Source: Oscarella lobularis
Lineage: Eukaryota; Porifera; Homoscleromorpha; Homosclerophorida; Oscarellidae
Length of the DNA stretch: 64,000 nt
Direction of reading: 5' to 3'
NCBI RefSeq assembly: GCF_947507565.1
Contig: NC_089179.1
Span: 310,001 to 374,000, forward strand
Position numbers and translations under genes: made by a program. This document shows, piece after piece, positions 1 to 11,325 of the stretch. Position 1 is the first letter of the stretch. Every line of letters begins with the position of its first letter. The notes below the pieces were generated by a model. The model was given only the letters and a program-made list of their open reading frames with translations, ran no database searches and had not been told where the DNA came from.

Positions 1-141
1 TTGTTCAAATCGAGTGCGATCGCCTCCGTGTACATGTCGATCGCCGCCCGGAACTCGCCCGCCTGGCACGCCTCGTTCGACCGTTTCGCTTTATCGAGAA
101 CAGTCGCTTCGACGTGCTCTCGCGGCGCCGTCGTCGTCGTT

Positions 142-172
<31 letters not shown>

Positions 173-257
173 TCGTCGTCGTCGCAGCCGGAGTTCCCTT
201 TTGACAGACAAGCTTCAAATTGAATCGGCTCCCCCCCTCCCCCCCCCCTCCCCCCAT
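1..257 (-). CDS. TTC28: TTC28-like protein, first exon (partial, continues beyond left edge)
   Basis: An open reading frame on the minus strand starts at an ATG at 257, passes through a Gly run (encoded by a G-rich tract) and Ala/Thr runs (GCG/ACG repeats), then enters a tetratricopeptide repeat: AKRSNEACQAGEFRAAIDMY followed by TEAIALDLN at the window edge. This matches the start of the TPR domain of animal TTC28 as I know it (QSNQACHDGDF... type helix pair). TTC28 is a large TPR-CHAT scaffold linked to mitosis; only the start is visible here. The Ala/Thr run is low complexity and probably disordered. The gene is preceded on the same strand by a truncated paralogue (838-2200), so this is the downstream member of a tandem pair. 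The ATG is preferred because it is in frame with the TPR and no other ATG is available in this frame. Confidence 0.65.
231..254. repeat. C-rich homopolymer tract
   Basis: A run of cytosines (guanines on the coding strand) broken by two thymines, encoding the Gly-rich start of the TTC28-like protein. The adjoining 127-185 region is a GTC/GCC trinucleotide repeat. Both are prone to length error, so the frame of the first 30 codons should be treated with care. Confidence 0.8.
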
Positions 258-837
258 TCTATCGTGTCACGTCAAAGCCGTGGGGAACGAGGTGTAAACA
301 TACTACGTCCAAATGAGCGTAACAACGGTGAGGACGGGGCGCGAAGACGCGCCAGCTATTCCGGGATCGCGAGGAACGTCGAAAGCGAATTTCGCTCTGC
401 GGGAAATGTGTAGCTCGAGCGACGTTGAAGTGAAATCGGTTCGATCTGTCCTAATTAGATGCGTCGTTAGCCGTGAGAGCGGAGCGAACGGAGACAGGGA
501 AACGCGGCATTTCTTTGTGTATCGAAGGCGACGCCGGAGGGAATGAGCCCCCTCGAGCGACGCCGCAAGACGTCGGTGTGGCTTACCTCGTCGGCCATCC
601 GTTTCGCGTGGAGAAAAAGACGTGCGTACGTCGCGTTCGATAGGAAAGAAGCGTTAACTTTGCTGTGTTCCCGGATCGGGGACTGATAGCTCCTCCCTCT
701 TCCGATTTGCCGATGGAGACGATCTACGTCATTTATGTCAGCATGACGAAACTAATAAACATCAAATATCGTTAACCAAACTGACTCCCTGAAATTTCAG
801 TCGTGAAACACAAATCTAGTAGATTTTACCGTGGTGT
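258..837. other. Intergenic: 5' flank of TTC28-like gene, 3' flank of its paralogue
   Basis: The stretch lies between the start of the first TTC28-like gene and the stop codon of the truncated paralogue. It is GC- and CpG-rich near 300-620 and becomes AT-richer towards 740-837. Short plus-strand open frames in it have no recognisable content. I see no TATA box in a convincing position; it presumably contains the promoter of the minus-strand gene that starts at 257. Confidence 0.5.
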
Positions 838-2200
838 TTACTGCCACGGTGAAGTCACGGTACTGCCCAGACTGCCTGTAGACGGCGGTGGAGAAATTGA
901 CGAAATACTGCCCTTTGCAGCCGCAGTTGGTGGCGGCGGCAGGCCCGGCGACGCTTCAATCTGAGTAGGCTTTAGACCGCCAGCAAGTGCACGCATTTCT
1001 ATCGCCAGTTTCTCGAAAGAATGTGCCAGACGTGCAAGCCTCGGCTCTGCTCCTTTGCCCGGAGTGGCGGGCGCGACTCTGACGTCATCAGTGTGGACTC
1101 GCAAGTTCACGTCGCAGGAGGATTTTTCGTCGTCGTCGCCAAGCGCGAGCTGCTTTGCCAGCCACTTGGAGTCAAAAGAGGCCAACGCGTCGCGTCCGTT
1201 GCCCATGGCTGCGTGACAGTCGGCTGCGTGGCCGAACTCCTCGGTCGTCAGCGTTGCGTCGCCCAATTCCTTTGCGTATTCAATGCACTTCTTGTGATAC
1301 TCCAACGAGAGCAAGTACTCTTCTAATTTGTAGTGGGTGATGCCGATATCGGAAATTGCCATCGCCATCAATGCCTTGTCTGACAGTTGGTCAGCCAGTC
1401 TGAGCTGAGCTTTGTAATAGTACAGCGCCGTTCTGTATTTGCCCATCTCTCGATGACATTTACCGATGCTGTTCAACACTAGGCATTCGGACCTGACGTC
1501 ACCAATTGACTGAACCATGGCCAAATCCATGGTCATGACGTCAACAGCTTCCTTGACATGGCCCACTTTCCAGTAGGCAGTTCCAAGTGCAAAGAAAAGA
1601 GACGCTTTCAGCTTCAGGTTGTTTGTGCCGATTCGACGCGCCGACAGAAGAATGGCAAGCGATTCGTGATAGAACGATTCTTCTAGCAATTGAGCACCAA
1701 TCACGGACGTCGCAACAAATGCATTCATTGAAGCGCGCACTTCGTGAAAATGCTCCAAAACAGGACGGAATGCGTCTATACAGTCGTGACCGGCGCTAAT
1801 CAATTAAACTGAAAGTTAGAATACCTCGTGTAGGCGAAACAAGTGCAGTTTTTATGAGAGATGACAGAATTTGGACATTAGAAGAATCCAGTGTCAATCC
1901 CTTGGCAAAGGCAACCATCGCGTCGACGTACCTCTTCAAATAGTGCAGTGCGACGCCGCGTCGGTAATGACCCTGCGACAATTAATCTCTCCGGTCACCT
2001 GTCTATATTCCTCCGACAATACTCAAATCTCTTACTTTCGCCCAATCAGGCTTCAATTCGACGACTTTCTCAGCGTCGCTCAAGGCCTCCTCGTATTTAC
2101 GTAGCTGAACGAAGGCCGCTGATCGATTGCTTATCAGAACATGATTGTTCAAGTCGAGTGCAATCGCTTCAGCGTACATGTCGATTGCCACACGGAACTT
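838..2200 (-). CDS. TTC28-like TPR protein, truncated paralogue
   Basis: Minus-strand exons approximately 2200-2036, 1972-1825 and 1775-838 join in frame. Exon 1 encodes a TPR (AIDMYAEAIALDLNNHVL, then SNRSAAFVQL), exon 2 GHYRRGVALHYLKRYVDAM, exon 3 further TPRs (LFFALGTAYWKVGHVKEAVD, SIGKCHREMGKYRTALYYYK, SDIGITHYKLEEYLLSLEYH, HAADCHAAMGNGRDALASF). The splice between exons 2 and 3 gives SPTR-DAFRPVLEHF, colinear with TTC28. The protein stops after about five repeats with a Pro/Ser/Ala-rich tail, whereas TTC28 proteins have more than 25 TPRs and a CHAT domain. The 5' end is unclear: an AG acceptor lies near 2230 (tttttgtag) and no good first exon with an ATG was found, so it may be a 5'-truncated duplicate. 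It may still be expressed as a short TPR adaptor. Confidence 0.6.
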
Positions 2201-2694
2201 GAGCTCGCTCTTGGGGCATTTTGTCTACAAAAAGGGGCTGGTCACGCGAGTGCAGGTGCGAGAGAACGTGCGTGCTAAGAGAGAAGCATATTTTTGGACA
2301 GCAGCGCTAAAGCTTTCTAATTGCACAAGAAGGTGCAGATTGGCGATGGAGGCTTAGGATCTATGCCGTGGTGCAGCAGAATAATCGTACGCCGAGCTAC
2401 TTGAAAAGAAGACTTTTGTTTGCAGTACAGTAGTGCGTGCACCGTATATGCAACGTGTAAGAGAATTTCGGCCCGCGTAAGCGATGTGAGACAGAAAACC
2501 GAAACTAAGATTTGATTCTCCGTACCTTTGTTTCAGCCATGAAACTTCTCAGGACAGGAGACTGTAATGGCAAATGCAACTGATAACGATCCTTTATATA
2601 TCTTCAACGTGCCCGGATTCGGGAAACGGTCCAAGGAACTACCACTCCCTAACCACGGATACAAGTATCCGTGGTACAATTAATTTATGAGATG
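2201..2694. other. Intergenic, nothing recognised
   Basis: The region separates the truncated TTC28-like gene from the GDPD stop codon, both on the minus strand. It contains a short perfect palindrome, accacggatacaagtatccgtggt (2654-2677), which may be a transcript-end hairpin of the phosphodiesterase gene or chance. A first exon of the TPR gene could lie here but I could not identify one. Confidence 0.4.
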
Positions 2695-4174
2695 AGTTTA
2701 TCCCGGCTAGAACGATGAGCATTGCGCGCGTAGTAGGCAGACAGATGCGACGGCAAATCGGTCATGATAGCCGAAGCGCCTAAATTCTCCGCTCGTTCAT
2801 AGTCTTCGACGTCATTCAGAACCCACACGTATATCTAAAACAACCACGTCATTGACAACACTAAAAATAGCGTATACGTAGAAAAGACATTAATTAATTT
2901 TCTTACAGACACTCCTCTGCGTTTCAAGTGATAATAAAGAGCTCGATGGACTAGATTTCTATTTCGGAGAAAGGAGCGTCGCGAATTCAATCCCTGCACT
3001 TCTATAATCCTCACCGGTCGAGGAGCCAGGCAAAGCACCTTACGAACCCAGGAAGACGATGTCCCAGATTAGCCCTACGCAATAAGAATAATACGTCGTT
3101 CAACGAAACGCGTCGACGTCGTGCCTCTTTATCAGTGTCGATGGCCAGCACATTTCATAACACGTCTCCTTGATAGGCCAAAACGGTAGAAGACCAGTTA
3201 GCAAGAGAACGTAGGTGAGAAACACGCGACGCGGAGAGAAGAAGAGAGGTATGCTCGGATCCTTTTCATATAATTTCTCCCCGTTTTTATAGTTCATTGA
3301 TCCCCAAACAGTGATGTGCTGTCTGTTGTGTTGGGAAATCAACGCGTGAACCTGAAAAACGACGTTCGTTTTGAGACGTTGATTGTACAACTACCTTGTC
3401 TATGAGTTCGTCTGAGTTGTATTTAATGTCGATGTTCATGGGCGTGTTTGGAAACTTTTCAAACACTTCGTCCAGCGTGGGAATCACGTTGTCGTCGTGA
3501 TCGATGGAAACGACGCGATCTATGCCACGCCACGGAATGAAAATAAAATTCCAAATATAATTTCACCTTTCATAAATTGAACAGGAAGCTCTTTCTTTAT
3601 TTTCGGAAGATTCTAGACAGAAACCGATAGTTACTACGAGAATCGATGCTTTTAGAAGATATCCGCTACACTACTCAAATAGAAACATACGGAATAATCT
3701 GTTTGCGATATAAGTGTGTCGACTCCTGTCGTTCTTTGAAGGTTATTGTCGTGAGACACGACGACCTGAATTTATTGATTCTGTCACTTAGAGGAACTCC
3801 CCTGTCTAATTCACTGCCTTACCTTTCCGTCCTTAGACAACTGAACGTCTAGCTCCAACATGTCAGTTCCATTCTTCAGAGCGCTATACGTTCAAAAGTC
3901 CCACAGAAAGTCTCCCTTTTCTAGCAGAAGAATTACTTTTGATACGCCGCTACTGTATTTTCTAACTCCTCTCCGGCTCCTAGAAACAATGTCAATAACC
4001 GTGAGTCATCGCCCAACGCGATGATTCACCTCCGCGATGACTGATGTGTTTCACCCGTAGAAGGAACTTCTTCTTGCGATGTAGGAGAGAGGGAAAGAAG
4101 AATAACGTAGTCGACGCGCAAAAATAGGCCAGGAAAGCTCCGCCGAGGACGCTGCCGACTATGATCGATCCCAT
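2695..4174 (-). CDS. GDPD1: Glycerophosphodiester phosphodiesterase domain protein (GDPD1/GDPD3 type)
   Basis: The family hydrolyses lysophospholipids (lysophospholipase D activity) at membranes. Exon 1 starts at an ATG at 4174 with an N-terminal hydrophobic segment (VGSVLGGAFLAYFCASTTLF) followed by KHISHRGGE, the catalytic HRGG. Later exons give LKNGTDMLELDVQLSKDGK (metal-binding acidic residues), VVSHDNN (catalytic His-Asp), TLDEVFEKFPNTPMNIDIKY, and RQHITVWGSMNY. The last exon gives IYVWVLNDVEDYERAENLGA and ASAIMTDLPSHL and stops at 2695-2697. A second hydrophobic stretch (VFLTYVLLLTGLLPFWPI) is typical for GDPD1/3. All family blocks are in order and intact. The upstream gene on the same strand ends 140 bp away. 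The assignment to GDPD1 rather than GDPD3 is not resolved. Confidence 0.85.
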
Positions 4175-4314
4175 GACTACGCGCGCTAGAGTTATCCGAT
4201 CCGCGCTAAATTTTTCAGCGCGAAGGGAGGGCTAGGCGTGCCAGTAGCAAAAAAAAATATTTTTATGTTTATTACAAAAAATACCAGGCTATGCCGCCGA
4301 CTTCGTTGACTGCG

Positions 4315-6697
4315 CTAAGCCTTCAGCGATAATTCATAGGATCCCTTTTCTGATGTCTGAAACGTAAGCCTCTCTCCAGACCACTGAAGCTCGACACTCG
4401 TTTTTGAGCCGTCAGGATGCAGCCGAAGAACTTGAATATCTGCTTGAGAGTGACCAGTCCACGGGTTGGCCACGGTGCAATTTTGTCCTGCTTCACTTAC
4501 AACGTGCACTGTCCCAATTACCTTCTTCTTTCCGTCATAATCAGCGCTAACCAAAAAGGCACCTTTGGCTCGTAATTGCGCAAAACTAGCATCCTCATCT
4601 TCAGGCCAGACGGGAAACAGAACGATGATGCCACCGACACTCTGCATAAGCATGTCGTTCACAGCCTGCGTCGCTCCGGCCGTCTCTACGCCGCCACCTC
4701 CTTCAGAGACGTAAAGATTGGGCAGCATGGCTTTATGAAGTGTACTCTGCCACGTTGAAATGAGAAAGGAGGCATTGAGACCGGCGCGAACGGCGGCAGG
4801 AAACATTTCCATGAAAGCATTGCCTTCCGTCCACGAATTCATATAGAGAACAGAATTTCGGCCAATTGTTAGATCATCTTCGTTCGATTCAATCATGTTG
4901 ACCGTTTCGGATGGCCACAATGGGTAGAGATTGATTGGATTTGAATTAGGTCTCGGTGGCGATACTCGACTTTTATCTGTAGGCTCAGAAAAGAGCCAAA
5001 CTGATCCTTTAGCGTTGTTTGGCGGCACGTCGACAGAAATTATCGTATAATTGCTCAGATTTGCAATAAAATCCGTCCATATTGGTTTTGTTTCGACTGA
5101 CAGTGCTTTGGCCATATCGACAAGAGATGTAAAGATGCGTCTGATAAACGACAAGCTTACAATAGGATTGAAGTCAGATGGATCGCCGCCGCAATTCTCG
5201 TTTGTACAGTCATGCGGATCGACCCAGCGATAGCGATCATTCTCAATCGTCTCTTTCTGAAGCCAGCATTCCCAAAACTCGGCAACTTCCTTGACAAAAG
5301 GATAAGCAATCGTAGCAAGAAACGTCTTATTCATTGTATACTCCCAATGAGAGATGACGTTCAACGCGGAGAAACTTCCCGTGGAATGCTGTTTCAAATC
5401 GCCATACGGCGACGGTCCAATCGATCCGGAAAATCCCCACGGAGCAATGTGGGTTGGATAGTGAAGACCGGTGCAGTTAAACGCCAACGCACCTTTTCTA
5501 GCAGTTGGAATATAATCCAGTAGAGGGTCATAATGAGACCAAGCCAAGTCAATATGATTGCTGGAATAGACGCCATAAAACGGTGCTTGGAAGTTGTAGT
5601 TGAGAGTGTAGTCACCGTGCCAGCCAGCACTGTCTGACGTCACCCAAGGGCCCCAAAGACCAGGTGCAACCTACAAGAAAGAAACTTCATACATATGCAT
5701 AGGATGTATTGAATGACCTGACCTTTCCTGCTCTGCTTGAACAGCCAAGAATGTATTGAGCTCCGTACCAATAGTTCTCAATTAGAGTCTGAGTAGGAAG
5801 GGAGATGGACGAAGACGCCCAAAATTCAGCCCACCAGGTGGAACTTTTGTGATCAAGATCATCTACCACAGACTGATTAACAATAGAAAGTCTTCGCTGC
5901 GCTGCGGCAACTGGATCGCTAAAGTTAGCGTCCCTATTTGTCAAAACGGTAGTAAATATTATCATTGTCTGATTCGGTTGCAAGGAAACAATGGAAGTCG
6001 CAAATGTTTCATTATCCGATGTAGCTCCCCGAGCGACGCAGTTCATCAGCCGAGTTGCCATGGCACCGAGAACAGGATACGGACCATAGTCTGGAAACGC
6101 TTCCCTGCTCACCCAATTTCCCCACGGCTGCGTTCCCGTGGTACAATTCACAGCCTTTCCATTCAAAGGCCCTGTACATCCGGCAGCCACGCGACGCGGA
6201 ACATCACCGGGCGGAGCCGTCCACGTCGTCACATTTACATCGACAGAATCGTTGCCTCCCATCAGAGAGACGTACGTTATCAAAGAATTCTCATAGGGCG
6301 TAACAAACGAATGCGTGAGTAGCGCTGCCCCGGATGATTGCGTAAAATTCGTGCTAACGCGCGCCTTATCGACGTCCTGCTCGGCGTGATAGTGAGCGCC
6401 AGCAAATGACGGCACGTCAATTCGCACACCTCCGAGACTCACTATGCGTGGATAATTGGGCTCTGCTCTTGGATACGAATACTCCTCTATGGCCCAAAAT
6501 TGATTCAGGCCGATGTAGTATTGCATGCTCGATTCAGATCCGCCCAGCACGACGCCCAAATCACCGTTTCCCAAAATTGGGCCTCCCGCTGTTTTAGTGG
6601 AGGGAACGCCGGCGGGAGGCGAATCCCACACGCCGATATGAGTTGCACAGGTGCCGTACGACACCAAAACGAAAAGAATCCAGCACTGGCTACTCAT
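4315..6697 (-). CDS. Secreted six-hairpin-type glycoside hydrolase (GH95-like)
   Basis: Two long exons, 6697-5723 and 5670-4315, are joined through a 52-bp intron (SRAGK|VAPGLW) into about 775 residues. I chose the ATG at 6697 because it starts a clean signal peptide (MSSQCWILFVLVSYGTCA); an ATG 39 bp upstream gives a poorer one. The N-terminal beta-domain contains GGPILGNGDLGVVLGG, resembling the GNGxLG motif of GH95 alpha-L-fucosidases/galactosidases. The middle region has many aromatic residues (WHGDYTLNYNFQAPFYGVYS, HWEYTMNKTFLATIAYPFV) as in (alpha/alpha)6 barrel enzymes, and YMNSWTEGNAFMEMFPAAVR follows. Many N-X-S/T sequons fit an extracellular or lysosomal protein. Substrate and exact family are not certain; this is a by-eye family call. 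Confidence 0.6.
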
Positions 6698-6736
6698 ATT
6701 GGTTGCATGAGCACGTGCACCGGAAAAATGTTTCAA

Positions 6737-7120
6737 TCCGGGCTTGAGGTGCTACAGCGACGCTCAAGCCGCTATAAAATTCGATGTGATTACATAGCGA
6801 ACGGATTTGATAAATGATAATGAGACAGTGCGCGACTGTTAGATCTCCTAATACCATTAGGCATTCCGCCAACGCGGTCTTGATTTCACCAGAAGGGGCG
6901 AAGCATTGGTTTGGATGCAGCGCACAACAACAGCGGATCACTGTAATAGTGTTTGCACAGGACCACGCTAACGTCGTTGCGGTCGCCTCACTTCCTCCCG
7001 CGTCACTCCCATGGGAAAGCGGAGCATGCGCGTGTAAAACGAGCTCATAAACAGAGGACGTCAGTGTTGTTGATCAGTTCCCGCTGCCAACTTCTCGAGG
7101 CGGCCGTCTCCGACGACGAA
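6737..7120. promoter_or_regulatory. Intergenic region between divergent GH-like and Yippee-like genes
   Basis: The glycosidase gene starts at 6697 on the minus strand and the Yippee-like gene at 7121 on the plus strand, so this roughly 400 bp must hold both promoters and 5' UTRs. A TATAAA-like element (ctataaaattc, 6771-6781) is present, with its partner strand also AT-rich. No other element is claimed. Confidence 0.4.
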
Positions 7121-7900
7121 ATGAAAACGTACTGCACGTACCTGAAGGACTGTCACCGACGCTATAGCTGCGTTCACTGCCGAGCCCATTTGGCCAATCA
7201 CGACGAGCTCATATCGAAGGTGAGGTGACTCGGGGGACTCGTCGACTTTCGATCGCGCGGCTGATTCACCGTCGCCTCTACTCGTGTAGTCGTTTCAAGG
7301 CAGCCAGGGCAAAGCCTACCTCTTCAATGACGTGTACGTCCTATATGTTCATTCGCCATTCATTTGTGCTCTGTGTGTGTGGTCGTCTCACCGTCACTAT
7401 TTTAGTGTAAATGTTGGTTGCGGCCCAGCGGAAGAGCGAGTACTGCTCACCGGCTTGCACGCCGTATCGGACATTCACTGCAAGTCGTGCAAAACGACGC
7501 TCGGCTGGAAATACGTACGTAAAAAGAAGGGGGAGTGGAGCGTAGGGAGAGGAAGAGGCTCGCCCCCTCTTTTGGCTTGCTTCGCGCTCGCGTGCGTAGG
7601 ACTTACGACTTCCTCCTCGCGTTTTCCCCTTTCGCTTTTTCTTTTCGTTTTACGATTTCCGCGACTCGCCAGCTGCGAACGGCGGCACTCGTTGGCGTCG
7701 ATTACGTTCGTAGCGCCTCGTCGCGTGATCGAATCTCGTTGGCTCCCACGTCGTCGCGCCTCTTCCTTTCGATCTCACCTCTCATCTCTCTCTTTTCTTC
7801 GAAGGAACACGCTTTCGAATCGAGTCAAAAGTACAAGGAGGGAAAGTTCATCATCGAACTGGCTCACATGTTCAAGGAAAACGGATGGAACGAGCGATAG
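7121..7900 (+). CDS. YPEL: Yippee-like protein (YPEL1-4 type)
   Basis: Four exons, 7121-7219, 7290-7333, 7406-7514 and 7805-7900, join to a protein that is nearly identical to vertebrate YPEL1-4. Blocks are [76 protein letters not shown] and [20 protein letters not shown]. The two CxxC pairs (CVHC and CKSC) form the Yippee zinc site. The N-terminus ([17 protein letters not shown]) is slightly shorter than in vertebrates. Members associate with centrosome/mitotic apparatus and have been linked to proliferation control. All splice sites are GT-AG; exon 2 to 3 uses GACGT|GTACGT and restores DVVNV. Extreme conservation makes the call very secure. Confidence 0.93.
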
Positions 7901-8417
7901 GAAGCAATTTTATTCCGGCTTCTCCAGTCGCCTGCGCCATTCTGTCTTCTTCTAATAGTAGAATAGCACATTAGGTCACTTTGCCTTTGTACATACTTCA
8001 GTTCCGCATTTTATTCTCCTTTGTTTTTTCTTATACATAGACCTTGTACAGATATGTATAGATGAAGGCTCTATTTTTTTCCAACTTCAATCAGAACTAT
8101 CGCTCTTTTTTTCTCTTCTTCGCTAGTTACTTAGAGTATTGGCTTTGAGAACAGGCACTGTTTTTTCGTCTCATGTTCTAAAGACTATTAAAAAGCGAAA
8201 TCTATATGTAGAGCGGAAAGAGGCATATGTACGCCCTTCCACCAGGTGGTACCAAAACTCGACCCCCATTCATTCGTAGAGACTCCACCCATATTATTCA
8301 AGAGTTGCTTGGGGTGATCCGCATCTCCACCCCAAAACAAAAGAGCCACACGACTCGTAAACACGACACCCCCATTCACTAGCTACTCTAAACCCTTATA
8401 CAACTAATAAATACCAT
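7901..8417. other. 3' flanks of convergent YPEL and PPIL2 genes
   Basis: The region is AT-rich with T-runs and is bounded by two convergent stop codons. It should contain both 3' UTRs and polyadenylation sites. A short motif, cccccattca, occurs at about 8262 and again at about 8370 in similar settings, but no coding content is seen. Confidence 0.4.
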
Positions 8418-11252
8418 TTACCAGGCACTGAAATCTCTGAATCCTCCGGCCTTCTTCACTTTCGCCCGACCGGACGCAGACGACGGCGAGGCAGGACGTT
8501 TCGAGCTGAAACCGTACGATGACACCACGTGCATGTGCAAGGGGCAATGTGTAACACACCTTGAAGGCTGATCCGTTGCCAGGGTTTTTTTGTCGGCGGC
8601 GGTGCTCGATGCTGATGTAGTTGACATAGGTTTCGGTTTGATGTACTTGCCTACGCCGCTATGATATTTCTTCAGTTGGGTTCCGCTGGCGGCGGACGCT
8701 TCGGGCTTCTCGGTTTCTTTGATGCCGCCGCTCGGCTGCAAAAAGTGTCCGTTCTGAATATAGAATGCGGAAAAGGGAATCGCGTTTCTAACTTCTTCCG
8801 TGTCCGCGGGCTCTTCGGAAAACTGCGCGGATGAAAAGGGAAGTTAGTTAGTTATAGTTAGACGTGCGGTTTCGGATAAATCGCACCTCTTTTTCAACTT
8901 CTTCGAATGGGTTTACGAACACCTGAACGTCATCTATTTTGATTTCAGTCTAAAGCTGACAATGAAGACGGATGAGGTTTGCGTTGAGAAAACACCTTTG
9001 GACGATCCTTGTCGTTCGTTTCGACTCTCTCCATGGCTACCAGAGTATCCATACCACCAACAACTCTACGGGAGGGAAGAGGATATATATAAAAATCGCG
9101 TGTCTTTCTAAGGAGAAGTCTGGCCACCTTCCGAAGACAGTGTGCTTGTTATCGAGATGCTTGCACGAGCGAAACGTGATGAAACTGAAAGTAGAGAAAG
9201 TCTATCTAGCAGGCGTTGCATCTAACTGTATCTCACAATTGAGATTTGTTAGTGTCAGGGCCTGAGTTGGCCATACTTAGGATGCCTCGACCTAAACGAC
9301 CCCCTTTGCTACATATGCAAGTGTATATTTATTATGTGAACCAGTGTGGGTCAGATGAGGTCTAAATTCATCCTTGAATGGCTTGCCAAAAGCCGATTCG
9401 CCTCCCTTTCCTGTTCCTTTGGGATCGCCGCCTTGAATCTATACAAAGCAAGTCGACTCAGCCGACGTCAATTTCCCTTAGAAACAGACCATAAAATTCT
9501 TGATAGACCTATGAAAGACTTCGAGACGAGGCAAGATATTAGAAAGGCATGATCTGCGTGCGTACGTTCAACCAGATCTTACTTGTTCCTTTGTAATAAC
9601 CCGATTTGCATAGACGTAAGAAGTTATCGCACGTGCGAGGAACCTGCCATGCAACAAAACATAGAAAGACAATAGAAACTGCAGGTGTAGGCATCACTTG
9701 ATCACAGTGCAACTCCAAGTTCAAATCTCCCAGATTCATCGTCAGCCTTATATATCCTAAAAGCCCTTGGCCTTACACTCTGACTCGTTCTCGCGGTACA
9801 ATACCCTTTTTCTTTCTTCTAGCGACTACATCGTACCGCAACGTATCCACGTCTATCACAGCTAAAGAGAAGAAAATAGAAACGTGCATTATTTATTTAT
9901 TTATTTATTTATTATTCAGAGGTGCCCAGCTGACCAGCTTCATGTTTGGTTACAACGGACATGGCCGTTGAAGTAAAACCGTGCGCCACAGCACCCGTAG
10001 AATAATGAGCCTAGAACAGAAAACCCCCATCAGCCCCCCCTTTACGCCAATAAAAGAAAATCGTCCACCCACAGCTTTCTTCCCTGGCGCTTTGACAACT
10101 TGTGAAGTATCTTCTTTTTCCTATACGTAAACCGAAATTCGATCATATTCCCCCTTTTATACTATGACGTACCGGTGGTTTGTAATCTTTGTACAATTCC
10201 TCCAGTGCCATCTTTGTCTCCGCATTGGGCTGCTTCAAATGATACATGGGATCGAGTTTTGCTTTCTCTTCCTCTACAAGACCCCCAAATAATGAATGAA
10301 AAAATCTTTCAATTTTCTCCACGTACCTGCATCCGCAACTTTTAAATTATTTTTCAAATGATAAAAATCGGCCAAATTAAATTTATCCAAGTTATTTGGA
10401 TCCTGTTTGTAGAATAAAATGCGTGGATGATTAGAAAATTTTGTCTTACTTGAAGGTGAATGATGTCGGCTTTCGTAAAAGGTTCATCTGTGAGTAATTC
10501 TCTGAAATTTTTCGCCTTCAGATTCAGCCGTTCAACTGCGTCATAAGAAAAAACGTTTCCCGTCGTGCGAACAGCCACGATGTGCGTGCTCTCCGTAAAA
10601 ACGCGATACGTAACAGGACAGTGAAATTTCCCTAGGGAAAAAAAAGAATTCGAAAAATAGCAGCAACTTTGAGAAGAGATCACCCTCTGCGTTTTTATGA
10701 AATGCCAGTTTGATTAGCGATTTTGCTTCAAGAGGCTACCCCACCGGCACAATATGACCACATATGAATTCATATGTCCAAAAACGTCTTACTTCTCCTG
10801 TTACGGGATTGTGACCATATTGCTTCAAATAGGGAACAATATTGCTGCAAATAATGAAATAAAATATTGACATGAGAGTACGCAGACAAAATTTACAGAA
10901 GGTCGAAAATTCTGCCGTCTTTAGTGCAATACGGATGCTCAAAGGGTTGCAGAGAAAGGCTACAGTAGAACCAGATTAAAATCATTGTAGAGGATTAATT
11001 TGACGTCTTTTCTACCTGCAGCAGTAGAATGGAAGTCGTCTGAATTTCGATTTTTGGCCCACGTCCGGTCCTTATCGAAAAACGTCGATTCTCTACGTTT
11101 ACGGGCCGTGTTTTGTCTACCTGGTTTCTTTCCACCGTAAAGGTGCGTCCATTCGGTCATCGTGATGTACCTAGAGTAGAAAATGCCTTTCAGCAGTCAC
11201 TGTAAGCTTTCATCACTCGCATTTTATCCTTCTGATGCTGTTTCTTCCCCAT
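8418..11252 (-). CDS. PPIL2: U-box/cyclophilin protein PPIL2 (CYC4/Cyp60)
   Basis: PPIL2 is a nuclear protein with an N-terminal U-box and a cyclophilin-like domain, found with spliceosomes. Exon 1 (11252-11221) encodes [11 protein letters not shown]; exon 2 continues [17 protein letters not shown]. The U-box follows (exon ending [12 protein letters not shown]), then [20 protein letters not shown] and [20 protein letters not shown]. The cyclophilin domain begins [12 protein letters not shown] and contains [20 protein letters not shown] and [18 protein letters not shown]. The C-terminus [13 protein letters not shown] ... GGFRDFSAW is the diagnostic PPIL2 tail; stop at 8418-8420. Exon 1 appears to end at a GC donor (AAAAT|GCGAGT). 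More than ten short exons are involved and internal borders were not all fixed. The start lies 73 bp from the ATG of the divergent DED-like gene. Confidence 0.88.
9889..9915. repeat. TTAT tetranucleotide microsatellite
   Basis: About six units of TTAT in a PPIL2 intron. Confidence 0.8.
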
Positions 11253-11325
11253 CGTGGCAGACGAACGCAATAATGCTACGGGCTCTTCGACAGACCCGGC
11301 TGCAAAGAACAACAAAACGGAAAAT
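11253..11325. promoter_or_regulatory. Bidirectional promoter region PPIL2 / DED-like gene
   Basis: Only 73 bp separate the PPIL2 ATG (minus, 11252) from the first in-frame ATG of the DED-like gene (plus, 11326). Both core promoters must overlap here or lie inside the neighbouring transcript. A cgtggcag|ACG acceptor-like site at 11254-11260 leaves open a 5' UTR intron for the plus-strand gene. Confidence 0.5.

Noticed and set aside
5-211. Open frame with a long poly-Arg run on the minus strand, and plus-strand poly-Pro/Ser frames
   Set aside because: They are alternative frames of the GTC/GCC repeat inside the TTC28-like first exon, which is in frame with a recognisable TPR.
1796-1825. A 29-nt intron in the truncated TTC28-like gene
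   Set aside because: Joining at that AG breaks the frame. The AG at 1776 gives a 49-nt intron and a junction SPTR-DAFRPV that is colinear with TTC28.
8250-8390. Weak repeated motifs with cccccattca suggesting a small mobile element
   Set aside because: Only about ten bases match and there are no terminal inverted repeats or target-site duplications.
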